Positions 49,051 to 61,099 of a DNA stretch of 64,000 nucleotides are shown in pieces. The notes under the pieces were generated by a model. It made no database searches. It was not told where the DNA came from and saw nothing but the letters and a program-made list of their open reading frames with translations. The DNA is taken from NCBI RefSeq assembly GCF_001699815.1, contig NZ_MCGB01000029.1, positions 1-64,000 of the forward strand, in the 5' to 3' direction. The DNA comes from Ralstonia pickettii (GTDB lineage: Bacteria; Pseudomonadota; Gammaproteobacteria; Burkholderiales; Burkholderiaceae). A program made the translations under genes and the position numbers. Position 1 is the stretch's first letter. Every line of letters begins with the position of its first letter.

Positions 49051-49791
49051 ATGCCCTGGATTCTTGCTTTCGACACCTCCACCGAGTTCTGTTCCGTCGC
49101 CCTTGGTGACGGCACGCGCACGCTGTTCCGACATGAACACACTGGCCCGCGCTCCAGTAGCCGCGTGCTGCCCGCGGCCTCCGAATTGCTGGCCGAGGCG
49201 GGCATCGCCCTGGCCGATTGCGCGGCGATTGCCTTTGGCGCTGGCCCTGGTTCGTTTACTGGCCTGCGCACAGCGTGTGGCGTGGCGCAGGGTTTGGCCT
49301 TTGGTGCGGACTTGCCTGTCGTGCCGGTCAACTCGCTCGTCGCCTGCGCGGAACAGACGCGCGCAACATTGCCCACCGGCACAGCCGTGACCATCGCACT
49401 CGATGCGCGCATGGACGAGTGCTACTGGGCCAGCTTCGTGCCCGCCGATGCGGCGCAGGATGCCTCGGGGTGGCATGCGCTTTCCGCCATCCAGGTGAGC
49501 GGGCCGCAGAGCGTTGCCGCGCCGTCGCAGCGGTACTGGCTGGCAGGCAATGCCGCCGCGGTGTTCGGCGATCAGTTAAGCATTGCCGCAGGCGCCGAGG
49601 CTTTGTTGCCCGAAGTCGCGCCGCACGCCCGCGAGATCATCGCCGTGGGTCTGCGCCTTCTGGCAGCCGGCCATACGGTCCGACCCGAAGACGCGGCGCC
49701 GCTCTATGTGCGTGACAAGGTTGCGCTCACCATTGAAGAGCGGCAGGCGGTGCAGCTGGCCAAGGCCGCTGCAGCAGGTGCCCAGCCATGA
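49051..49791 (+). CDS. tsaB: tRNA threonylcarbamoyladenosine biosynthesis protein TsaB
   Basis: A 246-residue partner of TsaD and TsaE in making N6-threonylcarbamoyladenosine on ANN-decoding tRNAs. It begins ILAFDTSTEFCSVAL and has FGAGPGSFTGLRTACGVAQG, the ASKHA-fold signature of TsaB. The stop overlaps the rimI start (ATGA). The tsaB-rimI pairing is common in beta-proteobacteria. Confidence 0.95.
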   Translation: MPWILAFDTSTEFCSVALGDGTRTLFRHEHTGPRSSSRVLPAASELLAEAGIALADCAAIAFGAGPGSFTGLRTACGVAQGLAFGADLPVVPVNSLVACAEQTRATLPTGTAVTIALDARMDECYWASFVPADAAQDASGWHALSAIQVSGPQSVAAPSQRYWLAGNAAAVFGDQLSIAAGAEALLPEVAPHAREIIAVGLRLLAAGHTVRPEDAAPLYVRDKVALTIEERQAVQLAKAAAAGAQP

Positions 49792-50315
49792 GCCTGATCG
49801 AGAGCACGTTGGCCCGCGTCATCACGCAAGCGCCGTTGCCTGCGGGCTGGCGGGCGGAGCGCATGACGGCACTCGATGTGGCTGGCGTTGCGGCGCTCGA
49901 GCAGGTGGCGTTCACGTTTCCCTGGTCACGCGGCAACTTTGAGGATTCGCTCAAGTCCGGGCACCTCGGCATTGTGTTGCGTGATGGCGGCAACGAGGTC
50001 GCGGGCTACCTGATCCTCATGCCGGTGGTCGACGAGATGCACCTGCTCAACGTAACCGTTGCGCCGGCGTGGCAACAGCAAGGGCTTGGCCGTTGGCTGC
50101 TGCGCCTGGCCGCGGCGCTCACGTTGTCGCATGGCTTCGGCAGCCTGCTGCTGGAAGTGCGCCCCTCCAATACCGGCGCGATTGCGCTGTATCACCGTGT
50201 CGGGTTTGCCGAGATCGGCCGGCGCAAGCGCTATTACCCGGCCGAGAACAACGCGCGCGAAGATGCGCTCGTCATGCGCATGGTGTGCGAGGCGAGCGGG
50301 GTGGAGGCAGCATGA
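49788..50315 (+). CDS. rimI: Ribosomal protein S18-alanine N-acetyltransferase RimI
   Basis: GNAT acetyltransferase of 175 residues that acetylates the N-terminal alanine of S18. The acetyl-CoA loop is [15 protein letters not shown], and [20 protein letters not shown] and GRRKRYYP are typical for RimI. Translation is coupled on both sides by ATGA overlaps with tsaB and the uracil-DNA glycosylase gene. Confidence 0.95.
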   Translation: MSLIESTLARVITQAPLPAGWRAERMTALDVAGVAALEQVAFTFPWSRGNFEDSLKSGHLGIVLRDGGNEVAGYLILMPVVDEMHLLNVTVAPAWQQQGLGRWLLRLAAALTLSHGFGSLLLEVRPSNTGAIALYHRVGFAEIGRRKRYYPAENNAREDALVMRMVCEASGVEAA

Positions 50316-51106
50316 ATCGTCGATCCCGAATGCTCGAAGCGCTGGGCGTTTCGACCGAATGGACCTTGCGCGGGGCTGAGCCGGCCGGGTTGGAGGCCGT
50401 CGAGGTCGCCGCCGCCGAGCCGGTTGCCGTAGAGGTGGAAGCCGATTCGTTTGTTGCGGCCGAGTCCGTGCCCGTGCGAGGTGAACCGCCTGTCATGCAC
50501 GCGTTATCGGACACGGCTGCACCACGCGCCCAGCGCATCGCCGCGTTCGACTGGGCGCAGCTCGAAGCTGCCGTTTCCAACTGCACATCGTGCAAGCTCT
50601 GCGAGCGTCGCACGAACACCGTTTTCGGCGTTGGCGATCGCGAGGCGGAATGGATGCTGATCGGCGAGGCGCCGGGTGAGCAGGAAGACAAGCAGGGCGA
50701 GCCGTTTGTCGGCCAGGCCGGCAAGCTGCTCGACAGCATGCTGCGATCGATCGGCTTGTCGCGCGAGAAGGGCGTGTTCATCGCCAACGTGCTCAAGTGC
50801 CGCCCGCCCGGCAATCGGGACCCGGAGCCGGACGAAGCAGCGATGTGCGATCCGTATCTCAAGCGTCAGATTGCGCTGGTCAAGCCGCGCATCATCGTCG
50901 TGCTAGGCCGCGTTGCCGCGCAGAACCTGCTGCAGACGCAGACGCCTGTCGGCAAGCTGCGCGGCACGGTGCATGACGTGGAAGGCGTGCCCGTGGTGGT
51001 GACCTATCACCCGGCCTACCTGCTGCGTACGCTGACCGACAAGGCGCGTGCCTGGGAAGACCTCTGCCTGGCGCGTAAGATCTACGCGGAGCGCGGCGGC
51101 CAGTAG
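50312..51106 (+). CDS. Family 4 (iron-sulfur) uracil-DNA glycosylase
   Basis: A 264-residue enzyme removing uracil from DNA. After a low-complexity, Val/Ala/Glu-rich N-terminal stretch of about 85 residues, the catalytic domain has the cluster cysteines in [13 protein letters not shown], motif 1 [37 protein letters not shown] and the motif 2 TYHPAYLLR. The N-terminal extension is longer than in thermophile UdgA but common in Burkholderiales. It overlaps rimI by four bases. Confidence 0.93.
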   Translation: MNRRSRMLEALGVSTEWTLRGAEPAGLEAVEVAAAEPVAVEVEADSFVAAESVPVRGEPPVMHALSDTAAPRAQRIAAFDWAQLEAAVSNCTSCKLCERRTNTVFGVGDREAEWMLIGEAPGEQEDKQGEPFVGQAGKLLDSMLRSIGLSREKGVFIANVLKCRPPGNRDPEPDEAAMCDPYLKRQIALVKPRIIVVLGRVAAQNLLQTQTPVGKLRGTVHDVEGVPVVVTYHPAYLLRTLTDKARAWEDLCLARKIYAERGGQ

Positions 51107-51133
51107 CTGTCCGCCGGCGGGGCGGGCACTGTG

Positions 51134-52450
51134 TCAGTGGTGCTTGTCTTCGCCGATGAGCGCGGCGGTGTGGAACAGTTTCTCGTTGATGCGATGCCGG
51201 CGCATGACCAGCGCCATCGTCAGGCAGACGAAGATGCCGAACGACACGATCACCACGCCCACCGACACATTGAGCTTGATGAGCAGCGCGTAGAGGCACA
51301 GCATCAGCAGCACCGAGACGTTTTCATTGAAGTTCTGCACCGCAATCGAGTGGCCGGCGGAGAGCAGCACGTGCCCGCGGTGCTGCAGCAGCGCGTTCAT
51401 CGGCACCACGAAGAAGCCCGACATCGCACCCACGATCATCAGGAACAGGTAGGCGATCATCATGTACAGCGGCAGCTTCATGTGGCCGATGTGGAATGTG
51501 ATTTCGGGAATCGTGTGCTTGGTGTAGAACGCCATCAGCATGACGACCGCGCCCATTGCCACGCCCACCGGCAACACGTCGAGCGACCGGCGCAGGGGGA
51601 TCTTCACGGCGGCAGCCATGGCGCCCGCGGCCACCCCTACGGCGACCACGGCCTGCAGAATGGCACCCTGCGAGAGGTTCAGCTCCAGCGATTGCTCTGC
51701 CCACTTCAGCACGATGAATTGCAGCGTGGCGCCCGCTCCCCAGAACAGCGTCGTCACCGCCAGGGAAATCTGGCCCAGCCTGTCGTGCCACAGGGCGTTG
51801 AAGCAGTCGGCAAACTCGGAAATGAGACGTACCGGATTCTTTTCCTGCTGCGGATAGCGTGCGCCGGTATCGGGAATGCGCGTGTTGAACAGCGCCGCGA
51901 TCAGGTAGATCACCATGATCACCAGCATGGCCGCTTCGGCCGGTGTATCGATGCGCTCAAGCCCAGGAATGTCGAACGACAGCAGCCATGCCGAGACATG
52001 GTTGGAGATCAAGGCCCCACCTAGCACGGTGCCGAGGATGATCGAGCCGACGGTCAGGCCTTCGATCCATCCATTGGCCGCGACCAGCTTTTCAGGGGGG
52101 AGGAGTTCGGTAAGGATGCCGTACTTGGCCGGCGAATATGCCGCCGCACCGAAGCCGACCACACCATAGGCGAGCAACGGATGCAGGCCGGTGAGCATCA
52201 CGCCACAACCAACCAGCTTGATGGCATTGGTGATGAGCATCACCTTGCCTTTGGGGCGGGAGTCGGCAAATGCGCCCACGAAGGCGGCAAGTAGAACGTA
52301 AGAGAGTACGAAGAACAATTTGAGCAGCGGGGTCATCCACTGCGGCGCATGCATCTCTGTGAGAAGGGCGATGGCGGCAATGAGCAGCGCATTGTCAGCG
52401 AGCGACGAAAAAAACTGCGCCGCCATGATGGTGTAAAAACCCTTCTTCAT
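51134..52450 (-). CDS. lplT: LplT-like lysophospholipid transporter (MFS)
   Basis: A 438-residue inner-membrane MFS transporter with 12 hydrophobic segments. It begins KKGFYTIMAAQFFSSLADNA and has GFGAAAYSPAKYGILTELLP and ANGWIEGLTVGSIILG, the LplT signature. E. coli LplT flips lysophospholipids into the cytoplasm for reacylation by Aas; no aas gene is adjacent here, so it acts with an acyltransferase elsewhere. ATG at 52450; the longer open frame upstream has no support. It is divergent from alr. Confidence 0.9.
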   Translation of the reverse strand: MKKGFYTIMAAQFFSSLADNALLIAAIALLTEMHAPQWMTPLLKLFFVLSYVLLAAFVGAFADSRPKGKVMLITNAIKLVGCGVMLTGLHPLLAYGVVGFGAAAYSPAKYGILTELLPPEKLVAANGWIEGLTVGSIILGTVLGGALISNHVSAWLLSFDIPGLERIDTPAEAAMLVIMVIYLIAALFNTRIPDTGARYPQQEKNPVRLISEFADCFNALWHDRLGQISLAVTTLFWGAGATLQFIVLKWAEQSLELNLSQGAILQAVVAVGVAAGAMAAAVKIPLRRSLDVLPVGVAMGAVVMLMAFYTKHTIPEITFHIGHMKLPLYMMIAYLFLMIVGAMSGFFVVPMNALLQHRGHVLLSAGHSIAVQNFNENVSVLLMLCLYALLIKLNVSVGVVIVSFGIFVCLTMALVMRRHRINEKLFHTAALIGEDKHH

Positions 52451-53097
52451 ACCTTCGAATTCGTCCCCGTAGACCGCGGTGCCATGTTCGTCTTCACGTC
52501 TTGCCGGCAGCGTGCCAGCACCCGGAAGCGCCCTCCGGGAGGTGCCGGCCAAGCGGTGCGTCGGCTGAGTGGCCGCGCAGCGCACAGGTGCGCGGTGGCG
52601 GCATTGAAGCCAGCGCCCGCGTGGGCTCCCCTGATTGTGGTTCCCTTGGACGGGGCCCGTTCGGTGCTGCAAGCCGCGCACCGCCGGACAACCGTGGGAA
52701 TCTTCACTGACAGGCGTTCGGGCCATGCGTTCCGCCCGCAGTTTGTTTTGGTCTCGCCTGTTTGCATGCTCAAACCCGATGTGACGCCATCGCGCAAAGA
52801 GAAGTGGCTGGTGCCCAACTTTCCTCATGCTGGCTGCGCATCACGACGGTTTTCCCATGCCTAAATTGAACGGCTTTATATCATGAAACTTGTGCGCTTC
52901 CGGTGACGGCGGCGCACTTTCTTTCTGAGCATGCTGATGACAGGCGCGAACCAGTTGGTGTCCTGTGGTCAAATAGAACGCTCACCGCGTGAGGCCGGGC
53001 GCACCGGCCTCCGCACAGTCAATTTGCCTGTTGCACTGCAGCACCGACGCCGCGCCACGAGCGCGCCATCGCATTCACGTTTTGCAGGTTTGCCGTC
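52451..53097. other. 647-base divergent intergenic region between lplT and alr
   Basis: Long for this genome. Overlapping open frames on both strands up to 171 codons exist, but they share GC-rich composition and show no recognisable domain or good start. A GTGCGC/GCGCAC stem followed by TTTCTTTC at 52892-52925 is a weak hairpin. The region must hold both divergent promoters; I see no clear gene. Confidence 0.45.
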
Positions 53098-54222
53098 ATG
53101 CCAAGACCCATCCAGGCCGTCATCCACGGCCCAGCACTTGCCAATAATCTCCAGATTGCCCGCCGTCATGCGCCCAACTCGCGCGTGTGGGCTGTCGTCA
53201 AAGCCAACGCGTACGGCCACGGTATCGAACGCGTGTATGAAGGCCTGCGCCAGACCGACGGTTTCGGTCTGCTCGATCTGGACGAGGCCGTCCGCCTGCG
53301 CCAACTCGGCTGGCAGGGGCCGGTCCTCCTGCTCGAAGGCTTTTTCAAGCCGGAAGACCTGGCCATCGTCGAGCAGTACCGCCTGACGACCACCGTCCAC
53401 TGCGAAGAGCAACTGCGCATGCTGGAACTGGCGCGCCTGAAAGGGCCCACCAGCGTGCAGCTCAAGATCAATACGGGCATGAGCCGACTCGGCTTCGCGC
53501 CCGCCGCCTACCGCGCCGCATGGGAGCGCGCCCGCGCCATTTCAGGCGTCGGCACGATCGTCCACATGACGCATTTTTCGGATGCCGACGGCCCGCGTGG
53601 CATCGAGCATCAACTCGCGGCGTTTGAGCGCGCCACGCAAGGTTTGCCGGGCGAAGCGTCGCTGTCCAACTCCGCGGCCACGCTGTGGCATCCGAAGGCG
53701 CATCGCGACTGGGTGCGCCCAGGCGTGATCATGTACGGCGCATCGCCGACGGGCGTGGCGGCGGATATTGACGGCACAGGCCTGATGCCCGCCATGTCGC
53801 TCAAGAGCGAGCTGATCGCCATCCAGGATCTGCAGCCGGGCGCGACGATCGGTTACGGCTCGCGCTTTACCGTGGAGCACCCGATGCGCATCGGCGTCGT
53901 CGCGTGCGGTTATGCCGACGGCTACCCGCGCCATGCGCCGGGCTGGGACGGCAACCATACGCCGGTGCTGGTCGACGGCGTGCGCACGCACATCGTGGGC
54001 CGCGTGTCGATGGACATGATCACCGTGGATCTGGCCGGCGTGCCCGAGGCGCGTGTCGGCACGCCCGTCACGCTGTGGGGCGAGGGCTTGCCGATCGACG
54101 ACGTCGCACAGGCCTCCGGCACGGTTGGCTATGAGTTGATGTGCGCACTGGCGCCGCGCGTGCCGGTATTGGTCGAGCCCGTCGGCACGGCAGAGGCCGG
54201 CGACCTGGGCAAGGCTGCCTGA
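53098..54222 (+). CDS. alr: Alanine racemase
   Basis: PLP enzyme making D-alanine for peptidoglycan. The 374-residue protein has the cofactor lysine Lys35 in [21 protein letters not shown], and [11 protein letters not shown]; the catalytic tyrosine probably lies in [11 protein letters not shown]. Start ATG 53098. It precedes radA by 68 bases on the same strand. Confidence 0.96.
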   Translation: MPRPIQAVIHGPALANNLQIARRHAPNSRVWAVVKANAYGHGIERVYEGLRQTDGFGLLDLDEAVRLRQLGWQGPVLLLEGFFKPEDLAIVEQYRLTTTVHCEEQLRMLELARLKGPTSVQLKINTGMSRLGFAPAAYRAAWERARAISGVGTIVHMTHFSDADGPRGIEHQLAAFERATQGLPGEASLSNSAATLWHPKAHRDWVRPGVIMYGASPTGVAADIDGTGLMPAMSLKSELIAIQDLQPGATIGYGSRFTVEHPMRIGVVACGYADGYPRHAPGWDGNHTPVLVDGVRTHIVGRVSMDMITVDLAGVPEARVGTPVTLWGEGLPIDDVAQASGTVGYELMCALAPRVPVLVEPVGTAEAGDLGKAA

Positions 54223-54290
54223 GCGCCGCATCGTTAATACAAAGATCAAGCGGCGGTCGCCCATGCGCGGCGCCGTAAGCAGGGGGTTGT

Positions 54291-55661
54291 TTGGCCAAGA
54301 GCAAGACGGTCTATACGTGCACCGAATGTGGTGGCACGGCACCGAAGTGGGCGGGGCAGTGCCCGAATTGCCAGCAGTGGAACACGCTGGTGGAAACCGT
54401 CGCGCAGCCGACGTCCGGCGCCGGCGCGCGCTTCCAGTCGCTCGCCTCCAGCGCGACGGTGCGCAAGCTGTCGGACATCGACGCGGTGGATGTGCCGCGC
54501 TTCTCCAGCGGCATCGACGAATTTGACCGCGTACTGGGCGGTGGCCTGGTCAGCGGCGGTGTTGTGCTGATCGGCGGCGATCCCGGGATCGGCAAATCGA
54601 CGCTGTTGCTGCAGGCGCTGTCCAACCTGTCGGCCGATCGGCGGGTGTTGTACGTGAGCGGCGAGGAGTCCGGCTCGCAGATCGCGCTTCGTGCGCGTCG
54701 CCTGGGCATCGAAAGCCCGAACCTTGCGCTGCTGGCGGAGATCCAGCTGGAGCGCATCCAGGCGACGATAGAAACGGAAAAGCCGGAAGTCGTCGTCATC
54801 GATTCGATCCAGACGCTGTATTCCGAGGCGCTGACCTCGGCGCCAGGCTCCGTGGCCCAGGTGCGGGAATGCGCGGCGCAGTTGACGCGCATTGCCAAGC
54901 GGCTGGATGTGACGACCATTCTCGTTGGCCATGTGACCAAGGAAGGCGCGCTGGCAGGCCCCCGTGTGCTCGAACACATTGTCGATACGGTGCTGTATTT
55001 CGAGGGCGATACGCATTCCGCCTACCGGCTGGTGCGGGCGTTCAAGAACCGTTTCGGCGCCGTCAACGAGCTGGGCGTGTTTGCGATGACGGAGCGCGGC
55101 CTGCGTGGCGTGGCGAATCCGTCGGCGCTCTTCCTGTCGCAGCACGAACAGGTGGTGCCGGGCTCGTGCGTGCTGGTGACGCAGGAGGGCACGCGGCCGC
55201 TGCTGGTGGAAATCCAGGCGCTGGTGGATACGGCCAACGTGCCGAACCCGCGCCGCCTGGCGGTGGGCCTGGAGCAGAATCGGCTGGCGATGTTGCTGGC
55301 GGTGCTGCACCGCCACGCCGGCATTGCGTGCTTTGACCAGGACGTGTTCCTGAACGCGGTGGGCGGCGTGAAGATTACCGAGCCCGCGGCGGACTTGGCG
55401 GTGCTGTTGGCGATCCATTCGTCGATGCGCAACAAGGCGCTGCCGCGCGGGCTGGTCGTGTTTGGGGAGATCGGCCTTGCCGGGGAAATCCGCCCGACGC
55501 CGCGCGGTCAGGAGCGGTTGAAGGAAGCGGCCAAGCTGGGCTTCTCGATTGCCGTGATCCCGAAATCCAACGCCCCGAAGCAGGCAATCGATGGGCTGGA
55601 GGTCATTGCCGTCGAGCGCATTGAACAGGCCATCGATCGGGTGCGGGCGCTCGAGGCTTGA
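54291..55661 (+). CDS. radA: DNA repair protein RadA
   Basis: Branch-migration helicase related to RecA, 456 residues. In order: a zinc finger with Cys10, Cys13, Cys24 and Cys27 (CTECGGTAPKWAGQCPNC), the ATPase with Walker A GGDPGIGKSTLL, the RadA-specific KNRFG in FKNRFGAVNE, and a C-terminal Lon-like domain. The start is TTG 54291, preceded by AGGGGG; this gives the family N-terminus AKSKTVYTC. Confidence 0.95.
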   Translation: MAKSKTVYTCTECGGTAPKWAGQCPNCQQWNTLVETVAQPTSGAGARFQSLASSATVRKLSDIDAVDVPRFSSGIDEFDRVLGGGLVSGGVVLIGGDPGIGKSTLLLQALSNLSADRRVLYVSGEESGSQIALRARRLGIESPNLALLAEIQLERIQATIETEKPEVVVIDSIQTLYSEALTSAPGSVAQVRECAAQLTRIAKRLDVTTILVGHVTKEGALAGPRVLEHIVDTVLYFEGDTHSAYRLVRAFKNRFGAVNELGVFAMTERGLRGVANPSALFLSQHEQVVPGSCVLVTQEGTRPLLVEIQALVDTANVPNPRRLAVGLEQNRLAMLLAVLHRHAGIACFDQDVFLNAVGGVKITEPAADLAVLLAIHSSMRNKALPRGLVVFGEIGLAGEIRPTPRGQERLKEAAKLGFSIAVIPKSNAPKQAIDGLEVIAVERIEQAIDRVRALEA

Positions 55662-55771
55662 ACGTTCAAAATTTCACTACGGTATCGCTCGTGCCATTTG
55701 AAAATGCGTGTGCCGTTGCGGTGCGATAATCCGCCAACTTTTCTCCACGACTCCTCTGTACTGACGCCGCC

Positions 55772-56251
55772 ATGCAAGCCAACTCGCGCGCCTTTTTCCT
55801 GCTGATTGCCGTGATCTCCTTCGGGGTGGTCGGCTATGCGCTGTACCTGCAGCACGTCGAGGGGCTGCAGCCGTGCCCGCTGTGCATCCTGCAGCGGTTT
55901 GCTTTCCTGGGCATTGGTGTGTTCTCGCTGCTGGCGGCCCTGTCGTCGGCCACGCGGCTGCTGTGGCACGGGCTGGCGATGCTGTCCGGGCTGGCCGGCC
56001 TGTGTGTGGCGGGGTACCACGTATCGCTGCTGCTGAACCCGAAGGCAACGTGCGGGATCGATCCGATTGAGAACTGGGTCAACGCGCTGCCGACTGCCAA
56101 ATGGTTGCCGCAGGTGTTCGAAGCCGATGGCCTGTGCGTCGGGCCGATGCCGCCGGTGCTGGGCCTGTCGGTGCCGGTGTGGTCGCTGATCTGGCTGGTG
56201 ATTCTGTCGCTGACGCTGGTGGTGGGGATGATCCGCCGCGAGCGCCGCTAA
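55772..56251 (+). CDS. dsbB: Disulfide bond formation protein DsbB
   Basis: Inner-membrane quinone reductase that reoxidises DsbA. The 159-residue protein has four hydrophobic segments, the first cysteine pair Cys35/Cys38 in PCPLCILQR and the second pair Cys94 and Cys122 in the next periplasmic loop. A GATAAT about 40 bases upstream may be its -10. It is followed after 16 bases by the DUF523 gene. Confidence 0.95.
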   Translation: MQANSRAFFLLIAVISFGVVGYALYLQHVEGLQPCPLCILQRFAFLGIGVFSLLAALSSATRLLWHGLAMLSGLAGLCVAGYHVSLLLNPKATCGIDPIENWVNALPTAKWLPQVFEADGLCVGPMPPVLGLSVPVWSLIWLVILSLTLVVGMIRRERR

Positions 56252-56267
56252 CCCAGAGCCGCAGATC

Positions 56268-56794
56268 ATGCAACGCGTGCTGGTGAGTGCCTGCCTGCTG
56301 GGCCAGCCGGAGCGCTATGACGGCGGCACGGTCGCCACCGAGGGCGGCATCCTGGCGCGCTGGCAGATGGAAGGGCGTATCGTGCCGATGTGCCCGGAGA
56401 TGGCCGGCGGTTTGCCGGTGCCGCGTCTGCCCGCGGAAATTCACGGCGAGGGGGGGGCGCGGCGGTACTGCGCGGCGCAGCCCGTGTCGTCGAACACCAC
56501 GGCCACGATGTCACCCAAGCGTTTCTCGAAGGCGCGCAACGCGCACTGGAAGCGGCGCAGGCGGCCGGCGTGCAAGTCGCCGTGCTTACCGAGCGGAGCC
56601 CGTCTTGCGGTTCTGCGTTTCTCTACGACGGGACGTTTTCCAGCCAGTTGCAGGAAGGCGAGGGCGTGACGGCGGCGCTGCTGCGCCAACATGGCATCCG
56701 CATATTCAGCCAGCACCAGCTGGAAGAAGCCGGGCGGCTGCTCGATGCGCTCGACGCGCAGGATCGCGCCGATTCGTCAATCGGCAAACCGTAG
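56268..56794 (+). pseudogene. DUF523 family gene, frameshifted at a G8 tract
   Basis: The first 60 codons encode the DUF523 start (QRVLVSACLLGQPERYDGG, VPMCPEMAGGLPVPRLPAEI). At a run of eight G (56450-56457) the frame is lost. The rest of the family sequence continues in another phase from there to 56794, including LTERSPSCGSAFLYDGTFS and LRQHGIRIFSQHQL. Adding one G or removing two restores one continuous protein of about 175 residues. Both halves look intact otherwise, so this is a recent indel, a sequencing error or a phase-variable tract. The last 18 bases overlap the converging AMACR-like gene. Confidence 0.8.
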
Positions 56795-57883
56795 CGGCAA
56801 GGCAAGCTGCACGGGCTCGCCGTTCTCCTTCACCACGCTGTTGCGCTCGACAAAGAGCGGATGTTGCAGCGCTTCTTCCATGCGCAGCACGGGCGTGACA
56901 CAGCAATCGGCATCGGCAAAACGCGCGGTCCATTCGGCTTGGGTGGCGGTCAGGAAGCGCGCAGCAAGTTCGTCGCGAATGGCGCGTGCGTCATCGCCGC
57001 CGACGCGCTGGCCGAGCGCCCAGTGCCGCTCTTTCCATTCGGGCTTTTCGATGACATCGCACATCGCCTGCCAGAACTTCAATTCGAGCGCGCCGACGGC
57101 CATGAAGCGATCGTCCGCCGTGCGATATACGCCGTAGCACGGCACGCCGCCATTGAGCAGATCGGTGCCCGCGGGGCTGGCCTTGCCGCGCGTGCCGACG
57201 GCAAAGAACGCCATCAGGTTGTGCGCGAACACCGAATCCGTCATCGATACATCGACGTAGCGGCCGCGGCCCGTGGCGCGCGCGTCGACCAGCGCAGCCA
57301 GGATGCCGACCACCGCCGTGAGCGCGCCGCCCAGCAGGTCGCCGATCTGCACGTTCGGGACGATGGGCGTGCCATCCGCGCTGGCAAGCTGATCGAGCAT
57401 GCCCGCATAGCCGACGTAGTTGATGTCGTGGCCGGCGGCTTGCGCGAGCGGGCCGTCCTGGCCGTAGCCGCTGATGGAACACATGACGAGCGCGGGGTTG
57501 GCCGCGCGCAGCGTGTCCCAGCCGACCCCGAGGCGCGCCATGACGCCAGGGCGGAAGCTTTCGATCAGCACATTGGCGTGGCGTACGAGTTCGATGAGCG
57601 CGTCGCGGTCTTCGGCGCGTTTCAGGTCGAGCCGCATTTCGGTCTTGCCGCGATTGAGCGAGCGGAAGAACAGGCTCGGGCGTTCGGCCGCGCGGTCAGC
57701 GGAGGTGCGCATCATGTCGCGGGCGTAGTCGCCGGGGCCGGGGTCTTCGATCTTGATGACTTCAGCGCCGAGGTCGGCCAAGTGCCGCGTGGCGGCCGGG
57801 CCGGGCAGCAGGCGCGTCAGGTCGAGCACGCGCACGCCGGCCAATGGCTGGTGCGTGGCGGTGTCCGGCGAGGGCGATGTCAT
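56777..57883 (-). CDS. CaiB/BaiF CoA-transferase family protein, alpha-methylacyl-CoA racemase-like
   Basis: A 368-residue class III CoA-transferase family protein. It opens LAGVRVLDLTRLLPGPAATR and has IESFRPGVMARLGVGWD, SGYGQDGPLAQAAGHDINYV and NVQIGDLLGGALTAV. The GHDINYVGYAG with a nearby Asp is the alpha-methylacyl-CoA racemase pattern rather than formyl-CoA transferase. It probably epimerises 2-methylacyl-CoA during degradation of branched acids. ATG at 57883 preceded by GGAG; a TTG one codon upstream is an alternative. Confidence 0.88.
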   Translation of the reverse strand: MTSPSPDTATHQPLAGVRVLDLTRLLPGPAATRHLADLGAEVIKIEDPGPGDYARDMMRTSADRAAERPSLFFRSLNRGKTEMRLDLKRAEDRDALIELVRHANVLIESFRPGVMARLGVGWDTLRAANPALVMCSISGYGQDGPLAQAAGHDINYVGYAGMLDQLASADGTPIVPNVQIGDLLGGALTAVVGILAALVDARATGRGRYVDVSMTDSVFAHNLMAFFAVGTRGKASPAGTDLLNGGVPCYGVYRTADDRFMAVGALELKFWQAMCDVIEKPEWKERHWALGQRVGGDDARAIRDELAARFLTATQAEWTARFADADCCVTPVLRMEEALQHPLFVERNSVVKENGEPVQLALPLRFAD

Positions 57884-57914
57884 CAACAGGTCTCCTTGGC
57901 CGGACGCGCCAGCC

Positions 57915-59852
<1,938 letters not shown>

Positions 59853-60051
59853 GAAAAACTGCGCTTGAAGGCAAATCGGAGAAGGGTGCGATTGTAGCGT
59901 GCTGCGTCGCACGATCCTGGCGCACCTGGGGCGTTTGGACTGGTGTATTGCACCGCGACGAGGCGGCACTCGCCCGCAACCTGTGCGGCGGCATTCGACC
60001 TAGGGAAAACCATAGGTCTTCATGAAAGTTTTTTTCTTTACACGGTCGATT

Positions 60052-60082
60052 CGTGAAAATACATTTACACAAAATTTTCACG
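60052..60082. promoter_or_regulatory. Palindromic operator candidate ahead of the RpiR-type gene
   Basis: CGTGAAAAT and ATTTTCACG are perfect nine-base arms separated by 13 bases, ending 10 bases before the ATG at 60093. A smaller GACCTA/TAGGTC repeat lies at 59997-60018. The position is right for autoregulation. Confidence 0.6.
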
Positions 60083-60092
60083 GCCCAGGAAC

Positions 60093-61082
60093 ATGGCGAA
60101 ATCCACCAGCAAGCGTACGGATGTGTCGAAAGGCGCATTTGCCGCCGATGCGACGGTCTCCGAGCGCATTGGGGCGGCCCTTGCCACGCTCACGCCCGCG
60201 CACCAGCGCATGGCGGAATACGTGCTGGCGAACCCGTTCCGCGCCGCCACCATGCGCATCGACGAGTTTGCCGCGGCGGTCGACATGTCGATTGCCACGG
60301 CCAACCGGTTCGCGCTGGCGCTGGGCTTTGACGGCTATCCGCAGTTCCGTGCCGGGCTGCTGCGCGGTTTCGAAGCGACGCTCGCGCCAGTGGAAAAGCT
60401 GCGCCACGAGCTGGCACGCCCGGCTACCAGCGCGGAGATCTTTGCCGCCTCGCTCAACGAAGACATCGCCAACCTTGATGCCACGCGCCGCATGCTCGAC
60501 CCCGCAGCCTGCGAACGCGCGGTCGACGCCATCCTGGGCGCACAGCGCATCTACGTGATGGGCTTTGGCGCCAGCGGTTATCTGGCGGGGCTGCTGCGCC
60601 ATGGGCTCGATCTGTACTGCGACACGGTGATCTCCGTTTCGCAGCCGGGCGGCGCATCGGATGCGGCACGCCAACTGCGCAAGATCGGGCCGAAGGATCT
60701 GCTGATCGCCATCGCTTTCCCGCGCTATGCGGCGGACACCATCACGCTGGCCAAGCAGGCCGGTAAGCAAGGCTGCCAACTGCTGGCGCTGACCGACAGC
60801 CCCACATCGCCGCTCGCGCCGCTGGCCGACATTGCGCTGTATGCGCGGCCGGAGCGGCAATTCTCCGCCACGTCCGACACGGCCGCCGTGGCGCTGTTCG
60901 AAGCGCTGTGCGGCGCGGTGGCGCATCGTTCGGCGCATTCGCTGGAATCGGCCGAACGCCTGACTGAATTCGTGCTGCCGTGGCTGCATACAGCCCCAGC
61001 GCCGCGCACCAATGACGCCCCGGGCGCCTCCGGCACACCGACAACCACCCGACGCGGCCGCAAACGCGCCGCTGAAAACTGA
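60093..61082 (+). CDS. MurR/RpiR-family transcriptional regulator
   Basis: A 329-residue regulator with an N-terminal RpiR helix-turn-helix (LTPAHQRMAEYVLANPF, VDMSIATANRFALALGF) and a C-terminal SIS phosphosugar-binding domain (GFGASGYLAGLLRHGLD). The C-terminal tail is basic and low-complexity (TTRRGRKRAAEN). It stands directly in front of iaaA-gsiA, 17 bases away, and most likely controls them and itself. The ligand may be a peptide-derived sugar or amino acid; this is inference. Confidence 0.88.
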   Translation: MAKSTSKRTDVSKGAFAADATVSERIGAALATLTPAHQRMAEYVLANPFRAATMRIDEFAAAVDMSIATANRFALALGFDGYPQFRAGLLRGFEATLAPVEKLRHELARPATSAEIFAASLNEDIANLDATRRMLDPAACERAVDAILGAQRIYVMGFGASGYLAGLLRHGLDLYCDTVISVSQPGGASDAARQLRKIGPKDLLIAIAFPRYAADTITLAKQAGKQGCQLLALTDSPTSPLAPLADIALYARPERQFSATSDTAAVALFEALCGAVAHRSAHSLESAERLTEFVLPWLHTAPAPRTNDAPGASGTPTTTRRGRKRAAEN

Positions 61083-61099
61083 TTGACATCGAGCCACGC

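Noticed and set aside
55677-55771. Separate small gene between radA and dsbB
   Set aside because: Only promoter-like sequence (GATAAT) is visible in this 110-base gap; no start with a ribosome-binding site.
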